Assembly: GCA_024232355.1 (NCBI GenBank)
Contig: JAAEPW010000951.1
Location: 1-35,756, forward strand
Length of the DNA: 35,756 nt
Direction: 5' to 3'
Source of the DNA: Chloroflexota bacterium
GTDB lineage: Bacteria; Chloroflexota; Anaerolineae; B4-G1
Shown: positions 16,224 to 24,969 of the stretch, one piece after another
Numbering within the stretch: position 1 is the first letter of the stretch
How the letters are laid out: every line of letters begins with the position of its first letter
Made by a program: the position numbers and the translations under genes
Notes under the pieces: model-generated
Seen by the model: only the letters and a program-made list of their open reading frames with translations
What the model was told of the DNA's origin: nothing
Database searches by the model: none

Positions 16224-17168
16224 TTACTCTTCATCAAAAGCCAAAACCTTGGCAGTGGTCAACCGCTCCACTTTACGATCAATACGCTTTACAAGCCCGG
16301 TGAGCACATCCTTGGGACCAACTTCGATAAAGCGCGTCACTCTATGAGCAATCATCCATCGCATCGACTCGGTCCAACGCACAGGCGAGGTGAGTTGTCG
16401 TCCCAGGGCATCGCGGATCTCGCCAAGATCGGTGAGTGGGCCAGCGGTAGCGTTCGCCACAAGGGGAACCGACGGCTGGCTTAACGGTGTCGCGTCGAGG
16501 GCACTCTTGAATTCAGTAGCGGCTTGGGCCATCAAGGGAGAATGGGCGGCGATACTGATGGCGAGCCGTTTGGCCCGTTTGGCGCCATGCTCTTTCGCCA
16601 GTTCCATCGCCAGTTCCAACGCACCTATCGCGCCAGAGATAACGATCTGTCCAGGGCAGTTGTCATTGGCGATCCCAACGTACTCGCCGCTCTGTTCTTG
16701 CGCCATAGCACAGATTGCGTCTACTGGCTCGCGTTGCAGTCCCAGTATGACTGCCATACCGCCAGGGCTATGCTCATCGGCCTGTTTCATCAACCGACCA
16801 CGCTCTCGCACCAGTTTCAGCCCATCCTCAAAAGAAAGCGCGCCTGCTGCTACCAGCGCGCTAAACTCGCCCATACTATGCCCGGACACACAGGTCGGGA
16901 AATCTATTCCCTGTTCTTCCATCACGCGCAGCGCAGCCACGCTGGTGACGAAAATTGCCGGTTGCGTGTTCCACGTATCGTTCAGTGTGTCGGTGGGACC
17001 GTTAAAGCACAACTGTGACAAATCAATGTCAAGGATACGATCGGCATGTTCGAATACAGCACGGGCCACGGGGAAAGCATTACAAAGGCTCTTCCCCATT
17101 CCAACGTACTGGGAGCCTTGTCCCGGAAACAAGTAAGCGCACTTATCCGCCAATGGATACCCCCACAC
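16224..17168 (-). CDS. fabD: Malonyl-CoA:ACP transacylase FabD
   Basis: Up to 314 residues. GQGSQ at 16-20, the nucleophile Ser97 in GHSMGE, and catalytic His209 in IAAHSPLM are all present. FabD loads malonate onto ACP for fatty-acid synthesis. The longest frame starts with GTG at 17168; a TTG at 17150, five residues before the conserved CAYLFPGQGSQ, has a GGGGGT just upstream and may be the true start. The gene follows rpmF after 59 bp that hold a stem-loop. rpmF-fabD-fabG is a frequent bacterial order joining ribosome and lipid synthesis. Confidence 0.95.
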   Translation of the reverse strand: MWGYPLADKCAYLFPGQGSQYVGMGKSLCNAFPVARAVFEHADRILDIDLSQLCFNGPTDTLNDTWNTQPAIFVTSVAALRVMEEQGIDFPTCVSGHSMGEFSALVAAGALSFEDGLKLVRERGRLMKQADEHSPGGMAVILGLQREPVDAICAMAQEQSGEYVGIANDNCPGQIVISGAIGALELAMELAKEHGAKRAKRLAISIAAHSPLMAQAATEFKSALDATPLSQPSVPLVANATAGPLTDLGEIRDALGRQLTSPVRWTESMRWMIAHRVTRFIEVGPKDVLTGLVKRIDRKVERLTTAKVLAFDEE

Positions 17169-17178
17169 GACAAAGCGC

Positions 17179-17216
17179 GAAACGTGATGCGTAATCTATT
17201 TTACGTCTCACGTTTC
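17179..17216. repeat. Inverted repeat between rpmF and fabD
   Basis: GAAACGTGATGCGTAA (17179-17194) and TTACGTCTCACGTTTC (17201-17216) pair with two mismatches around a 6-nt loop. It lies in the transcribed spacer of the operon. It may attenuate or process the mRNA so that rpmF exceeds fabD, or it may be a short palindromic repeat. There is no T-run on the coding strand. Confidence 0.5.
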
Positions 17217-17227
17217 ACGCCTCGATT

Positions 17228-17413
17228 TTATTCCTCTTGGATTTCAATGACCTGGGTGCCGCGATAAGTTCCGCATGACAGGCAAACGTGGTGTGGCCGT
17301 GCTGGCGCACCACACTGCGGGCAAGTTACCAACTGTTTTACCTTTAATTTCCACTGACTGTGACGGTGTCTCGCACGCTGTTTCGATATTTTTACTTTGG
17401 GCACTGCGCCCAT
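17228..17413 (-). CDS. rpmF: 50S ribosomal protein L32
   Basis: 61 residues. The basic N-terminus MGAVPKVKISKQRARHRHSQ is the L32 signature (family: 'MAVPKxKxSKxRxxxRRSH'). Four cysteines, CPQC and later CLSCG, form the zinc ribbon, so this is the Zn-binding form. AAAGGAG precedes the ATG at 17413. The perfect promoter at 17466-17494 drives it. Confidence 0.97.
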   Translation of the reverse strand: MGAVPKVKISKQRARHRHSQWKLKVKQLVTCPQCGAPARPHHVCLSCGTYRGTQVIEIQEE

Positions 17414-17465
17414 AATTCTTGGTACTCCTTTCTGTGATTTATCCTTCTTTTACAAAGGAGGATAT

Positions 17466-17494
17466 ATTATAGAGGCGAGCAGTGAACCTGTCAA
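17466..17494 (-). promoter_or_regulatory. Consensus sigma-70 promoter for the rpmF operon
   Basis: On the minus strand TTGACA (17494-17489), a 17-bp spacer and TATAAT (17471-17466) match the consensus at all 12 positions. The start is predicted near 17459, giving a leader of about 45 nt before rpmF. The -35 overlaps the stop codon of the upstream coiled-coil gene, so it is an internal promoter between two otherwise head-to-tail gene blocks. Confidence 0.85.
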
Positions 17495-17973
17495 GGTTCC
17501 TGATCAGTTGATTTATTCTCTCTGCTCTCCCGCTCCATCTGAATGGTCTGAAGGCCGTTTTCGATCACCGTCAACGACCGCTTTAGTTCTTGCTCCAAAT
17601 TGCAGAGCACATCGAACGCATAGTCATCAGCGCCAGTACGAATACCATCGGCTTCCTGTTCGGCATAAGAACGGATGGAGGTCGCCTGTTCCTCAGCGAT
17701 TTGGACGAGGGCATGCTCGGCGGTAAGTTGGACAGCCTCACTGCGGGCCAATGCGAGGATGCGCTCTGTCTCCTCCTGGACTTGGGCCATCGTGCGATCC
17801 TTCTCGCGAATTGTGCGCTCGGCGCGTCGCACTTCTTCAGGAATTGAAATGCGCATCTGGTCGAGCAAAGGCCAGATGTGACGCTCGTCTACCATCCGTA
17901 TGCCGCTAAAAGGCAACTGGGTGCTTCCTTTGATGATTTCTTCTAGACGATCTACCAAATGCAGAATATCCAT
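17491..17973 (-). CDS. Coiled-coil protein of unknown function
   Basis: 160 residues, no named family recognised. An N-terminal part (MDILHLVDRLEEIIKGSTQL to about 50) contains the amphipathic, DivIVA-like start seen in small proteins encoded between coaD and rpmF in Gram-positives. A long, charged, heptad-rich helix follows (REKDRTMAQVQEETERIL to QELKRSLTVIENGLQTIQM). It resembles the subunit-b/H stalk proteins of ATPases only through its coiled coil. GGGAGG precedes the ATG at 17973, 12 bp after the coaD stop, so it is co-transcribed with recG and coaD. A scaffolding role is possible but not shown. Confidence 0.7.
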   Translation of the reverse strand: MDILHLVDRLEEIIKGSTQLPFSGIRMVDERHIWPLLDQMRISIPEEVRRAERTIREKDRTMAQVQEETERILALARSEAVQLTAEHALVQIAEEQATSIRSYAEQEADGIRTGADDYAFDVLCNLEQELKRSLTVIENGLQTIQMERESRENKSTDQEP

Positions 17974-17985
17974 TTCGGCCTCCCG

Positions 17986-18516
17986 TCAATCTCGTAGTGA
18001 ATACAATGGCACAGGTTCATGGTTTTGTTCCCGTTCACGTCGTTTCTCCGCCAACGCAGCCGCGACCTGTGGCGGAACCATCTTGCTCACGTTGCCTTTT
18101 AGCAACGCGATCTCTTTGACGATGCTCGAACTCAGGAAAGCGTGAGTATTGCGCGTCATCAAGCATACAAACTCGACTTCTGGCGCGAGTTGGCGGTTGG
18201 TGAGCGCCATCTGATACTCTAGCTCAAAATCGGAAATGACGCGCAACCCACGTACGATAGCCAACGCGCCAACTTGCTGAGCGTATTCTACCGTCAATAA
18301 TCCCCCATAAGGGGCCGCTCGCACGCCCTTTAGGTCGACCAGGGCCTCGTTGGCTAACGAGACTCGTTCCTCGATAGTAAACATCAAGTTTTTCGACGGC
18401 TGGTCATAGACGGCGACGATTAATTCGTCGAAAATATTGGCTGCACGGGTAGCAATATCCACGTGCCCCAGGTGAATGGGGTCGAATGATCCAGGGTAAA
18501 TGGCGATACGGGTCAA
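17986..18516 (-). CDS. coaD: Phosphopantetheine adenylyltransferase CoaD
   Basis: 176 residues from a TTG start. The nucleotidyltransferase motif IAIYPGSFDPIHLGH is at 4-18, and the C-terminal HAFLSSSIVKEIALLKGNVS matches the family's 'S-S-S-x-V-K-E-h'. It makes dephospho-CoA from 4'-phosphopantetheine and ATP. I chose TTG at 18516 because AAAGGAGA stands just before it and it overlaps the recG stop (TTGA); the longer frame from 18540 would translate the ribosome binding site itself. Confidence 0.95.
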   Translation of the reverse strand: MTRIAIYPGSFDPIHLGHVDIATRAANIFDELIVAVYDQPSKNLMFTIEERVSLANEALVDLKGVRAAPYGGLLTVEYAQQVGALAIVRGLRVISDFELEYQMALTNRQLAPEVEFVCLMTRNTHAFLSSSIVKEIALLKGNVSKMVPPQVAAALAEKRREREQNHEPVPLYSLRD

Positions 18517-20909
18517 CTGATTTCTCCTTTTTCTTCCCAAAATCGTGTTACTTGGCGGGCCAACAGCTGGTTGTCTGGGGCTGTTAATTCAGGATCGATC
18601 TCGAAAAAGCGGCGAGCAGTTTCACGAGCAGCTTGAATGATCTGTACATCTGCTATATTGGCCAGCTTGAGATCTGGAAAGCCCGACTGACGGGTCCCCA
18701 AAAAGTCTCCTGGCCCACGCATTTCAAGGTCTTTTTGTGCCAGCACAAAACCATCGCCGGTCTCTTCGACCGCCTGCAAACGTTCCTGAGCCTCCGGGGT
18801 GGAAGAGTCAGATACCAAGAGGCAGTAAGAGGGATGCTCTCCTCGTCCAACGCGCCCCCGAAACTGGTGGAGTTGTGCCAGACCAAAACGGTTAGCGCCT
18901 TCGATCAACATTGCCGTGGCGTTGGGCACGTCGATTCCCACCTCGACGACGGAGGTCGAGACCAAAATATCCAAGTTTCCCTGAACAAATTCAGCCATCG
19001 TTTTTTCTTTTTCCTCGCCCTTCATTCGTCCATGCAACAGACCGATCTTTAAGTCGGGAAAAATATATTTTTGCAGACGGTCGTACTCTTCGACGGCAGC
19101 CTTGGCCTCGATCTTGTCCGATTCCTCAACCAGGGGGCAGATGATGAACGCTTGATGTCCTTTTTCAATCTGGCTGCGCAAAAAGCTGTAGGCTCGCTCT
19201 CGTTCGGTGGGTAGAATCAAACGGGTCACAATCGGTTGGCGTCCTGGCGGCATCTCGTCAATGACCGAAACATCCAAGTGACCCCATACCGTCAGTTCCA
19301 ACGAACGCGGGATCGGAGTGGCCGTCATCACCAGTAAATGGGGGGTGTATCCCTTTTGCCGCAGTGCAGCCCGCTGATGTACGCCAAAGCGATGCTGCTC
19401 ATCGATCACACCAAGCGCCAATTCCTTGAATTCTACGCCCTCTTGAATCAATGCATGCGTACCCACCACGATATTCACACTGCCGTCGGCCAGTCCTGCA
19501 TAGACGGCTGCCCTTTCTTGTCCGGTGACGTTGCCCGTAAGAAGGCGAATACGAGGCGGCTGATCTGACCAACTCTCGAAAAGCCGGGTCAGGGTATGAT
19601 AGTGCTGTTCGGCCAGGATGGCAGTAGGTGCCATCAACGCAGCCTGCACACCGGCAGTTACCGCCAGGGCCATCGCCGCCGCTGCTACGACGGTTTTGCC
19701 CGATCCCACGTCTCCTTGCAAAAGCCGGTTCATCGGTCGATTGGAACGCAGATCGGCCATAATTTGTTCGAGCGACTTTTTCTGGGCAGCGGTCAGTTCA
19801 TACGGCAAGTGTTGAACGAAATTGTCGAGCGCAGCATTGTCTATCGCCAACGATTTGCCTGGCTCCGAGCGCCACAGATGGCGCTGGCGCAACAAGCCGA
19901 TTTGCAGCAAGAACAACTCGTCAAACATCATGCGGTAGCGGGCGCGCTTTAACAAGGTTTGGCTGTTCGGAAAGTGGGCTTGCACGATAGCGGTTTCCAG
20001 GTCCAGCAGTTTCGCCTCTTGACGCACCGAGTCTGGCATATGATCGGGCAGCCTCTTGGACCAATAGTCCACGGTACGCTTCATCAAGCTGCGCAACCAC
20101 TTGGCCCGGACGCCCGCGGTGAGCGGATAGACCGGCACGAGGCGGGCTGTGTGTAACAGTTCTTTTTCCAGCGGTTCCCATTCGGGGGAATTGAAACACA
20201 ACCGGCCCAAGTACTCGTTGACCTTGCCGCTGACAACGATCTGTAAACCTTGCTTGATCCTGTCGGCCAGGTAAGGTTGATTGAACCAAGTAGTTTCGAT
20301 GAGTCCCGTGCCGTCGGAAAGAGTGGCCTTAAAGAGGCTGCCACCTCCCCTGGTCTTGCGCGTACCCGCATCCCAGACTTGGGCAATAATAGTCACCTCT
20401 TCCCCATATTCGAGCCGGTTGATGGGTCTGAGTTTCGAATAATCATCATAGCGGCGGGGAAAGAGATAGAGCATATCGCGGATAGTGTGTATGCCTAGCT
20501 TGCCCAGTCGCTTGGCCTGTCGTGGCCCTATCCCCTGCAAGGCGATCACCGAAGAATCGAGACCTGTACGTTCAGTTTTTGGAGAATCGGCGGCGGCAGG
20601 TGGAGTTTTTGAGGGGCTAGGCTTGTCTCTTGTTTCTTTGATCTCTTTTCTGGGAGGAGCATTTTTGAGCATTTCCAACAGCGCCATTACAGCCTCCTGG
20701 CGAGCGATATGTTCCGAGAGGTTGCTGTAGGCGCGTAACTGCTTGGTTACTCCTTGAGCCCATTCGAGTGTGTTTGATTCGAAAAAGGTTTCGGCTTCCT
20801 TGGACCAGGTGTCGGCATAGCGAACTAGACCGCCAAACACAGCCCGGTCCTGACATTTTTCTGCTTCCAGTTCGAGTATCTTTGTTAGTTTCTCAATAGG
20901 TGTTGTCAT
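18513..20909 (-). CDS. recG: ATP-dependent DNA helicase RecG
   Basis: 798 residues, about 100 more than usual. An N-terminal extension of about 125 residues (charged helices and a low-complexity KPSPSKTPPAAADSP linker) precedes the canonical protein, which starts at LQGIGPRQAKRLGKLGIHT. Then come the wedge OB-fold domain, Walker A GDVGSGKT (near residue 400), the DEQH box (near 500), TATPIPRS, and the C-terminal helicase domain with STSVVEVGIDVPNA and QFRGRVGRG. RecG remodels stalled forks and Holliday junctions. The stop overlaps the coaD start. Confidence 0.96.
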   Translation of the reverse strand: MTTPIEKLTKILELEAEKCQDRAVFGGLVRYADTWSKEAETFFESNTLEWAQGVTKQLRAYSNLSEHIARQEAVMALLEMLKNAPPRKEIKETRDKPSPSKTPPAAADSPKTERTGLDSSVIALQGIGPRQAKRLGKLGIHTIRDMLYLFPRRYDDYSKLRPINRLEYGEEVTIIAQVWDAGTRKTRGGGSLFKATLSDGTGLIETTWFNQPYLADRIKQGLQIVVSGKVNEYLGRLCFNSPEWEPLEKELLHTARLVPVYPLTAGVRAKWLRSLMKRTVDYWSKRLPDHMPDSVRQEAKLLDLETAIVQAHFPNSQTLLKRARYRMMFDELFLLQIGLLRQRHLWRSEPGKSLAIDNAALDNFVQHLPYELTAAQKKSLEQIMADLRSNRPMNRLLQGDVGSGKTVVAAAAMALAVTAGVQAALMAPTAILAEQHYHTLTRLFESWSDQPPRIRLLTGNVTGQERAAVYAGLADGSVNIVVGTHALIQEGVEFKELALGVIDEQHRFGVHQRAALRQKGYTPHLLVMTATPIPRSLELTVWGHLDVSVIDEMPPGRQPIVTRLILPTERERAYSFLRSQIEKGHQAFIICPLVEESDKIEAKAAVEEYDRLQKYIFPDLKIGLLHGRMKGEEKEKTMAEFVQGNLDILVSTSVVEVGIDVPNATAMLIEGANRFGLAQLHQFRGRVGRGEHPSYCLLVSDSSTPEAQERLQAVEETGDGFVLAQKDLEMRGPGDFLGTRQSGFPDLKLANIADVQIIQAARETARRFFEIDPELTAPDNQLLARQVTRFWEEKGEIS

Positions 20910-20928
20910 ACATTTCCTTGAAAAAGCT

Positions 20929-21792
20929 CTACTTGGTAGTCACGGCAGCCACACCTAACGCTCGCGGTCCTACATGAGTGCCGATGATGGTGGTGACTGA
21001 GACGGTTAGTAACGGTTCAGGTAAAGACAAGCGCGTACAGCGCTCGGTCAGTCGGTGACGGAATGCTTCTAAATCTGGAGCGTATGTATGGAGAAATGCC
21101 AGCCGCTCCAATGCCCCCAAAGTGCACGTCAGATCTACCAATTGATCAATAGCCCGGCGCCTCGTCCGCGTTCGTCCCACATCTTTGACCTGACCAAGAA
21201 GCACCTCTATGATCGGTTTGATGCGCAAAATTTGGGCCGTTTTTGCCCGTGCCCAACTCACCCGACCGCTGCGGCGCATATATTCTAGCGTGTCAAGCAT
21301 TGCGTAGACGTGCACGCGAGGTTTCATCTCCTCGATCAGAGTCAGTATCTCTTGCACACTCTTACCTTCTGCGGCTGCTTCTGCGGCTGCAATGACTAGC
21401 CACCCACTCCCTATCGAGATCTGTTCCGAGTCTACAACGTGTACTTTTAACTCTGGCACATCTTGTGCGCCCAGGCTCGCGACGTTGTACATGCCACTCA
21501 GTTTAGTTGAAATCAAAATAGCGATCACTTGATCCGTCTCGCCAGCCAGTTTGCGGTACGCAGTGCTAAAGTCGTGGGCTGGCGGCACAGCAGTAGTTGG
21601 CAGATCAGGCATTGTGGGCAATTGGGAATAGAATTCTTCTCGGCCCAGCCCCTGGGAAGAAGGGCTGGATTCGTCCCGATAGCTGCGGTCGCCAACCTGA
21701 ACGTAGGCCGGCACGACAGTGATACCAAGTCGCTCCGCCACGTGAGCAGGTACGTCGGACATGCTATCGGTGAGAATACGCACTTTATTCAT
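20929..21792 (-). CDS. DegV family fatty-acid-binding protein (FakB-like, copy 1)
   Basis: 287 residues. DegV fold: VRILTDSMSDVPAHVAERLGI at the start, LPTTAVPPAHDFSTAYRKL, then ILISTKLSGMYNVASLGAQD, and the C-terminal GTHVGPRALGV carrying the His used by FakB for the fatty-acid carboxylate. In Gram-positives FakB presents a bound fatty acid to the kinase FakA, which is encoded two genes upstream. The ATG at 21792 overlaps the stop of copy 2 (TGATG); a GTG at 21795 is an alternative. recG follows after 19 bp. Confidence 0.88.
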   Translation of the reverse strand: MNKVRILTDSMSDVPAHVAERLGITVVPAYVQVGDRSYRDESSPSSQGLGREEFYSQLPTMPDLPTTAVPPAHDFSTAYRKLAGETDQVIAILISTKLSGMYNVASLGAQDVPELKVHVVDSEQISIGSGWLVIAAAEAAAEGKSVQEILTLIEEMKPRVHVYAMLDTLEYMRRSGRVSWARAKTAQILRIKPIIEVLLGQVKDVGRTRTRRRAIDQLVDLTCTLGALERLAFLHTYAPDLEAFRHRLTERCTRLSLPEPLLTVSVTTIIGTHVGPRALGVAAVTTK

Positions 21793-22703
21793 CACAATAT
21801 CAGTTTTCGCCCCTGCCCCTCGTATACGATCAACCCCATTCCATCAGGCCCAATGTGAGAGGCTAGCAGCGGGCCATAGAGCCAAATGGGGAGCTCGTGT
21901 CCCTTTACGATAGATTCCAATCGTTCGCGCAATATTTTCGTCTGATCGGTGGGATAGGGAGTGCTCTGTAAAATAGCGATCTGTTCGACACTGGAAAACT
22001 CGCTGGCAAATTCGATCAGCTTGTCTATGGCCCGTTCACGACTGCGAACTTTTTCCATCGGGATGATCCGGCCTTCTTCGATTGCCAGAAAGGGCCTAAT
22101 GTTCAACATACTTCCTAGAATAGCCTGAGCTGGGCTGATGAGCTTGCTGTACTCCAAATAGTCCATTGTATCGGTGATGAGCACGATATAGATTCGGGGA
22201 ACCGTTCCCCGAATCTGACGTAGAATCTCACCCAAAGGAACAGACTGGTTTGCTAACTGGGCTGCTTGTTCGACTAGAATACTCAACCCCAGAGAAATGG
22301 TCTCCGAGTCCAATACTACAATATCACAACGGCCCAGGAATTCGCTGGCGGCTTTTTCAGCCTCGCGACAGACGAGACTAAGACTAGCCGAAGAGTGGAG
22401 TGAAATGATCTGATTGGTTTGACGTGTTAATTGGCTGTATATCTTTCGAAACTGCTCAGATGTCGGGCCTACAATGCTGGGGTGAACCCGATTGCTCCCC
22501 ATACGAAGCAATAACTCTTCATGATCTACTTCTGTGCTGTCTTGATAAACGTCTATGGTCTCTGAATTGGATGAACTTGATCGGACTTTTGATCCATTAT
22601 CATCAATACAAACCGTCAGGGGAACGATGGTAATACCAAGCTGCTCGGCAACATCTGGTGTAATGGTTGTTGCACTATCAGTGACAATATGGACTTGAGA
22701 CAC
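21792..22703 (-). CDS. DegV family fatty-acid-binding protein (FakB-like, copy 2)
   Basis: 303 residues. VHIVTDSATTITPDVAEQLGITIVPL is a typical DegV start. PSIVGPTSEQFRKIYSQL and SLHSSASLSLVCREAEKA correspond to the fatty-acid pocket strands, and ASHIGPDGMGL to the C-terminal His region. A Ser-rich insertion (RSSSSNSET) follows the first beta-strand pair. The pocket loop is SASLSLVCREA where most DegV proteins have SxxLSGTYxSA, so the two neighbours may prefer different fatty acids, as FakB1 and FakB2 do. GTG start with AGGAGGT five bases upstream. Confidence 0.87.
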   Translation of the reverse strand: MSQVHIVTDSATTITPDVAEQLGITIVPLTVCIDDNGSKVRSSSSNSETIDVYQDSTEVDHEELLLRMGSNRVHPSIVGPTSEQFRKIYSQLTRQTNQIISLHSSASLSLVCREAEKAASEFLGRCDIVVLDSETISLGLSILVEQAAQLANQSVPLGEILRQIRGTVPRIYIVLITDTMDYLEYSKLISPAQAILGSMLNIRPFLAIEEGRIIPMEKVRSRERAIDKLIEFASEFSSVEQIAILQSTPYPTDQTKILRERLESIVKGHELPIWLYGPLLASHIGPDGMGLIVYEGQGRKLIL

Positions 22704-22769
22704 GGGACCTCCTAGTTGGAAAATTGGTAAATTGATGGCTTGGTGGATTGATAATCAGTACCCATTGTT

Positions 22770-24434
22770 TTACTCCACCGAAAGAAAATAATGATAATGA
22801 GGTTGCCCTCCAGCAACGACCTCTATCTCAAGATCAGGCCAGTCTTGCTCCAAGAGATCGGCCAGCGCGTTAGCGTCGTCTTCGCCGACAGATTCGCCAT
22901 AGTACAACGTGATGATCTCACGGTCGGCTGCCTCCATCTTTTTCACAAGCGTTCGCACAACCTGATCAACCGTTGTGCCCGATGCCTTTAGTTCGCCATC
23001 GTGCAGGCCGATGATCTGCCCATCAGTAACTTGCATACCGTTGATAGTCGTCGAACGAACCGCAGTCGTGACCTCACCGGTCTCGACATCTTGCATTACA
23101 TCTGACATCATGGATACATTGGTGTCAAAATCAGCTTGAGAATTAATGGCCAATAAGGCCGCAATGCCCTGTGGAATGGAGCGGCTGGGGATAACGGCCA
23201 TCGGTTTGTCACAGAGATCGCGCGCTTGCTCGGCGGCCAGAATCACGTTCTTGTTGTTGGGCAGCAAAATCGCCCGTTCTACGGGCAGACTCTCAACGGC
23301 CTCCAACAAATCTTGCGTGCTGGGATTCATCGTCTGTCCACCGTACACGATACCACTTGCCCCCAGGCTTTGAAACACACTAGCCAGCCCGTCACCCATC
23401 ACAACAGCCACAACGCCGAATCCGATTTCTTGAAAGGGCTGGGCTAATGAAGGAGACGACGCTTCACGCTCGATGATAAAATCTTGATACTGGGCCTGCA
23501 TATCCTCGATCACGACGTCACGTAGCGATCCCAAGCTGGCTCCATAGCTGATGGGGATGCCTGGGTCATCCACATGGACGTGTACTTTGATCGTTGTGGA
23601 TTCGCCCACGACGAGCGGGCAATCACCCATCGCCGTGATTTTATGACGGATGTCGTCCACCACCATATCTTGACCAACGATGAGGAACTGCACATCGTAA
23701 CCGTATCCAATCTCGCCGGGGTCCAACCCTGTAGAAATGAGATCCACGGCCTCGGTCAGTTCCATGTCCTCGGCGATGGGTTCCCCCCGCATATGGCGCA
23801 ACATCCCCTCCAGGATAACAAATAGTCCCTGACCACCAGCATCGACTACGCCTGCTTCGGCAAGCACTGGTAGCAGCGAGGGTGTAAGCTTGACGGCCTC
23901 GCGGGCGGCATGCACCATGTGTTCCAGAACGTGCAATAGGTTGTCCGTCTCTTTCACTGTCCGAGTTGCCTCGTCAGCGACAGCACGGGAGACAGTAAGA
24001 ATCGTGCCCTCAACCGGTTTGACTACTCCCTTGTAGGCGGTCGCGCTTGCTTCCTGGCAAGCAACGGCCAAGTCTTGGGCATAATAAACATCTTTTCCAT
24101 CCAAGCTGCGCGCAAAACCCCGCCAGATCTGGGAGAGGATGACGCCCGAGTTGCCACGCGCGCCCATAAGCGCGCCGTGAGCCATTTGGCGGGCTATTTG
24201 TCCCACATTGCGCTCTGGCGAGTCCTCAATCTCTGCCCAAGCAGACTGCATCGTCAGCACCATGTTGGTTCCTGTATCGCCATCGGGGACAGGGTAGACG
24301 TTGAGTGTGTTGATAAGAGTCTGATGATGTCGCAGCCAGGATAGGGCGGCTTTGACCAGTTGTTTAAAGTCCTGACCGTCTGTGGTCAGGCGTGTGGTCT
24401 CTTGCATAATTGTTGAAGCTATCTTGTTTGTCAC
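22770..24434 (-). CDS. fakA: Fatty-acid kinase catalytic subunit FakA (DAK2 domain, YloV-like)
   Basis: About 554 residues. The N-terminal DAK2 domain has the Mg-ATP motif NVYPVPDGDTGTNM and GARGNSGVILSQIWRGFA; the middle and C-terminal YloV-type domains include NNKNVILAAEQA and an end near HYHYFLSVE. FakA phosphorylates fatty acids held by FakB; the acyl-phosphate then enters phospholipid synthesis. Both putative FakB partners follow directly. The longest frame starts with TTG at 24452, overlapping the asp23 stop. I favour GTG at 24434 because GAGGGGG stands before it. ATG 24407 is a third option. Confidence 0.9.
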   Translation of the reverse strand: MTNKIASTIMQETTRLTTDGQDFKQLVKAALSWLRHHQTLINTLNVYPVPDGDTGTNMVLTMQSAWAEIEDSPERNVGQIARQMAHGALMGARGNSGVILSQIWRGFARSLDGKDVYYAQDLAVACQEASATAYKGVVKPVEGTILTVSRAVADEATRTVKETDNLLHVLEHMVHAAREAVKLTPSLLPVLAEAGVVDAGGQGLFVILEGMLRHMRGEPIAEDMELTEAVDLISTGLDPGEIGYGYDVQFLIVGQDMVVDDIRHKITAMGDCPLVVGESTTIKVHVHVDDPGIPISYGASLGSLRDVVIEDMQAQYQDFIIEREASSPSLAQPFQEIGFGVVAVVMGDGLASVFQSLGASGIVYGGQTMNPSTQDLLEAVESLPVERAILLPNNKNVILAAEQARDLCDKPMAVIPSRSIPQGIAALLAINSQADFDTNVSMMSDVMQDVETGEVTTAVRSTTINGMQVTDGQIIGLHDGELKASGTTVDQVVRTLVKKMEAADREIITLYYGESVGEDDANALADLLEQDWPDLEIEVVAGGQPHYHYFLSVE

Positions 24435-24448
24435 CCTGTTGATCCCCC

Positions 24449-24805
24449 TCAATCGGTGTCGCTGACGCGCAGCCCTGCGACGTGTACGTTGACCTCGGCG
24501 ACGGGTAGGCCCAACGTTCGTTCTACACTAAATTTCACTACATTCATCACACTGCGAGCTACAGACGTGATGCGAGTGCCGTATTCGATAATCACGTACA
24601 CGTCAATGATAATCCGCTCATCCTCGATTTGCACGTTGATTCCGCGTTTGCTGTCTCGGGAAAGGACGTTGGCGATGCCGGTAGCCAGGTCCTTGGGCGC
24701 AGTTCCAACGACCCCGTAACAACTCAATATGGCTTTATGCGTAATACTGGCAATGGCTACGGGCGAAACTTCGATGCGCCCCAGACTAGATTCTGCTTCT
24801 GACAT
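24449..24805 (-). CDS. Asp23/Gls24 family protein (copy 2)
   Basis: 118 residues. ASITHKAILSCYGVVGTAPKD, INVQIEDERIIIDVYVIIEYGTRI and VKFSVERTLGLPVAEVNVHVAGL follow the Asp23 pattern. In Gram-positives an Asp23-like gene commonly sits directly before fakA, exactly as here, next to rpmB on the other strand. I chose ATG 24805 because GGAGGA sits just before it; a GTG at 24817 would include this ribosome binding site. It heads the fakA-fakB-fakB-recG-coaD operon. Confidence 0.88.
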   Translation of the reverse strand: MSEAESSLGRIEVSPVAIASITHKAILSCYGVVGTAPKDLATGIANVLSRDSKRGINVQIEDERIIIDVYVIIEYGTRITSVARSVMNVVKFSVERTLGLPVAEVNVHVAGLRVSDTD

Positions 24806-24826
24806 AGATTCCTCCACGGTGATTCA

Positions 24827-24901
24827 GGGTTTTTGATTTGAGGCAAATGTATCTCGTGCAGTATCAAGTCTACAAATCTCAAATCAGCAAATCCTAAACC
24901 C
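24827..24901. repeat. Inverted repeat with GATTTG iterations in the asp23/rpmB divergent region
   Basis: GGGTTTTTGATTTGAG (24827-24842) is mirrored by CTCAAATCA and AAACCC (24878-24901) with an insertion in one arm. Read on the minus strand, the far arm contains three GATTTG units 7-8 bp apart. The region must hold the promoter of the asp23-fakA operon, for which I see only weak candidates (TTGTAG at 24875-24870). The repeats may be an operator. Confidence 0.4.
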
Positions 24902-24907
24902 GTACGG

Positions 24908-24936
24908 TTGCGTAAACGTTCTTCTTGTGGTATGAT
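24908..24936 (+). promoter_or_regulatory. Promoter of rpmB
   Basis: TTGCGT (24908-24913), a 17-bp spacer and TATGAT (24931-24936). Transcription would start near 24943, about 27 nt before the rpmB ATG. It is divergent from the asp23-fakA operon. Confidence 0.7.
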
Positions 24937-24969
24937 GTGCCCCGTTATAAATCATTGCGAGGTGAAAAA

